From: Ruegeria sp. SCSIO 43209
GTDB lineage: Bacteria; Pseudomonadota; Alphaproteobacteria; Rhodobacterales; Rhodobacteraceae
DNA length: 64,000 bases
Direction: 5' to 3'
NCBI RefSeq assembly: GCF_019904295.1
Contig: NZ_CP065359.1
Span: 2,443,001-2,507,000, forward strand
Below, in pieces: positions 63,836 through 64,000 of the stretch. A model generated the notes under the pieces. That model saw nothing but the letters and a program-made list of their open reading frames with translations. It made no database searches and was not told where the DNA came from. Position 1 is the first letter of the stretch. Every line of letters starts with the position of its first letter. The translations under genes were made by a program, and so were the position numbers.

Positions 63836-64000
63836 AGCTTCGTTGATTGGGCATTTGTCCCGAGTATCCGGTTTTCCGTTGGTTGCAGGTCCAAATTATT
63901 ATCTCGATGAAGCGGGGGATATCGGCTCATTCACCGCAAATTCAATACGACACTGAGTTTTCACAAACTGCGCCCCTGTAGTTGAATGCGCCACTTCAAG
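63836..64000. other. Window end, no gene assigned
   Basis: A short open frame after the phosphatase (63842-63958) reads LIGHLSRVSGFPLVAGPNYY but has no clear start or family. Nothing else can be said. Confidence 0.3.

Noticed and set aside
1..64000. CRISPR arrays, insertion sequences, restriction or toxin-antitoxin genes, prophage genes
   Set aside because: No spaced repeat arrays, transposases or defence-related proteins were found, apart from the decayed integrase fragment beside tRNA-Phe.

Overview
The window is typical chromosomal DNA of a marine alphaproteobacterium of the Rhodobacteraceae (Roseobacter group). The evidence is the gene content and order: ffh - three acetyltransferases - chorismate mutase - rpsP - bluB - rimM - trmD, then rplS-rpmE; infA-maf-RNase E/G-yacG-tRNA-Phe; MipZ instead of Min proteins; the aerobic cobaltochelatase pair cobS-cobT; a LexA box of the alphaproteobacterial GAAC-N7-GAAC type; and a smo polyol operon of the Rhodobacter kind. 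GC content looks high and even apart from a few decayed stretches. Genus and species cannot be read from the sequence alone.

Layout. 1-5.6 kb: small regulators and housekeeping genes (ArsR, UspA-like, lipoprotein, EamA exporter, LysR, azoreductase, racemase, ProXp-type deacylase). 5.8-14.4 kb: the translation and protein-export block (ffh, rpsP, rimM, trmD, rplS, rpmE) with many 1-4 bp gene overlaps and several passengers (GNATs, aroQ-type chorismate mutase, bluB, a sulfotransferase-like gene), and a GH25 lysozyme on the other strand. 14.4-22.4 kb: SRAP protein, two transporters, mipZ, a GNAT/LysR divergent pair, a class III nucleotide cyclase, MarR. 22.4-29.3 kb: an aromatic or tyrosine-type catabolic cluster (LysE exporter, fumarylacetoacetase, MBL protein, FAD monooxygenase, DUF2783, VOC, maleylacetoacetate isomerase, DOPA-dioxygenase-like protein) that has no recognisable homogentisate dioxygenase. 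29.3-32.6 kb: acyl-CoA ligase divergent from a taurine-pyruvate-type aminotransferase. 32.8-36.7 kb: GFA protein, CHAP lipoprotein, polar amino-acid ABC transporter. 36.7-41.6 kb: LexA-controlled imuB-dnaE2 mutasome cassette without imuA. 41.7-44.7 kb: cobS-cobT. 45-52.9 kb: a winged-helix protein fused to a degenerate hydrolase, aminopeptidase P, DUF427, a DUF333 protein, a nitrilase-family enzyme, then infA-maf-RNase E/G-yacG and tRNA-Phe. 52.9-53.6 kb: ruins of an integrase and of a radical-SAM gene directly after tRNA-Phe. 53.7-62.8 kb: xylB, a LacI-type regulator and the smoEFGKS-mtlK operon for sorbitol/mannitol uptake and oxidation. 62.8-64 kb: a decayed stretch and a histidine phosphatase.

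How genes work together. The polyol locus is a complete route: SmoEFGK import, SmoS and MtlK oxidation to ketose, XylB phosphorylation. Two matching operators flank the LacI gene. imuB-dnaE2 would give SOS-induced mutagenic repair. cobS-cobT (with bluB at 9.7 kb) belong to cobalamin synthesis. The most interesting items are the winged-helix/pseudo-hydrolase fusion at 44.98-46.15 kb, the aromatic cluster without its ring-cleavage enzyme, the matched LacI operators with a symmetric base change, the imuA-less cassette, an internally deleted DUF2585 gene, a 17-bp perfect inverted repeat abutting the racemase start codon, and the gene ruins beside tRNA-Phe. I did not find a clearly new multi-gene defence or mobile system.
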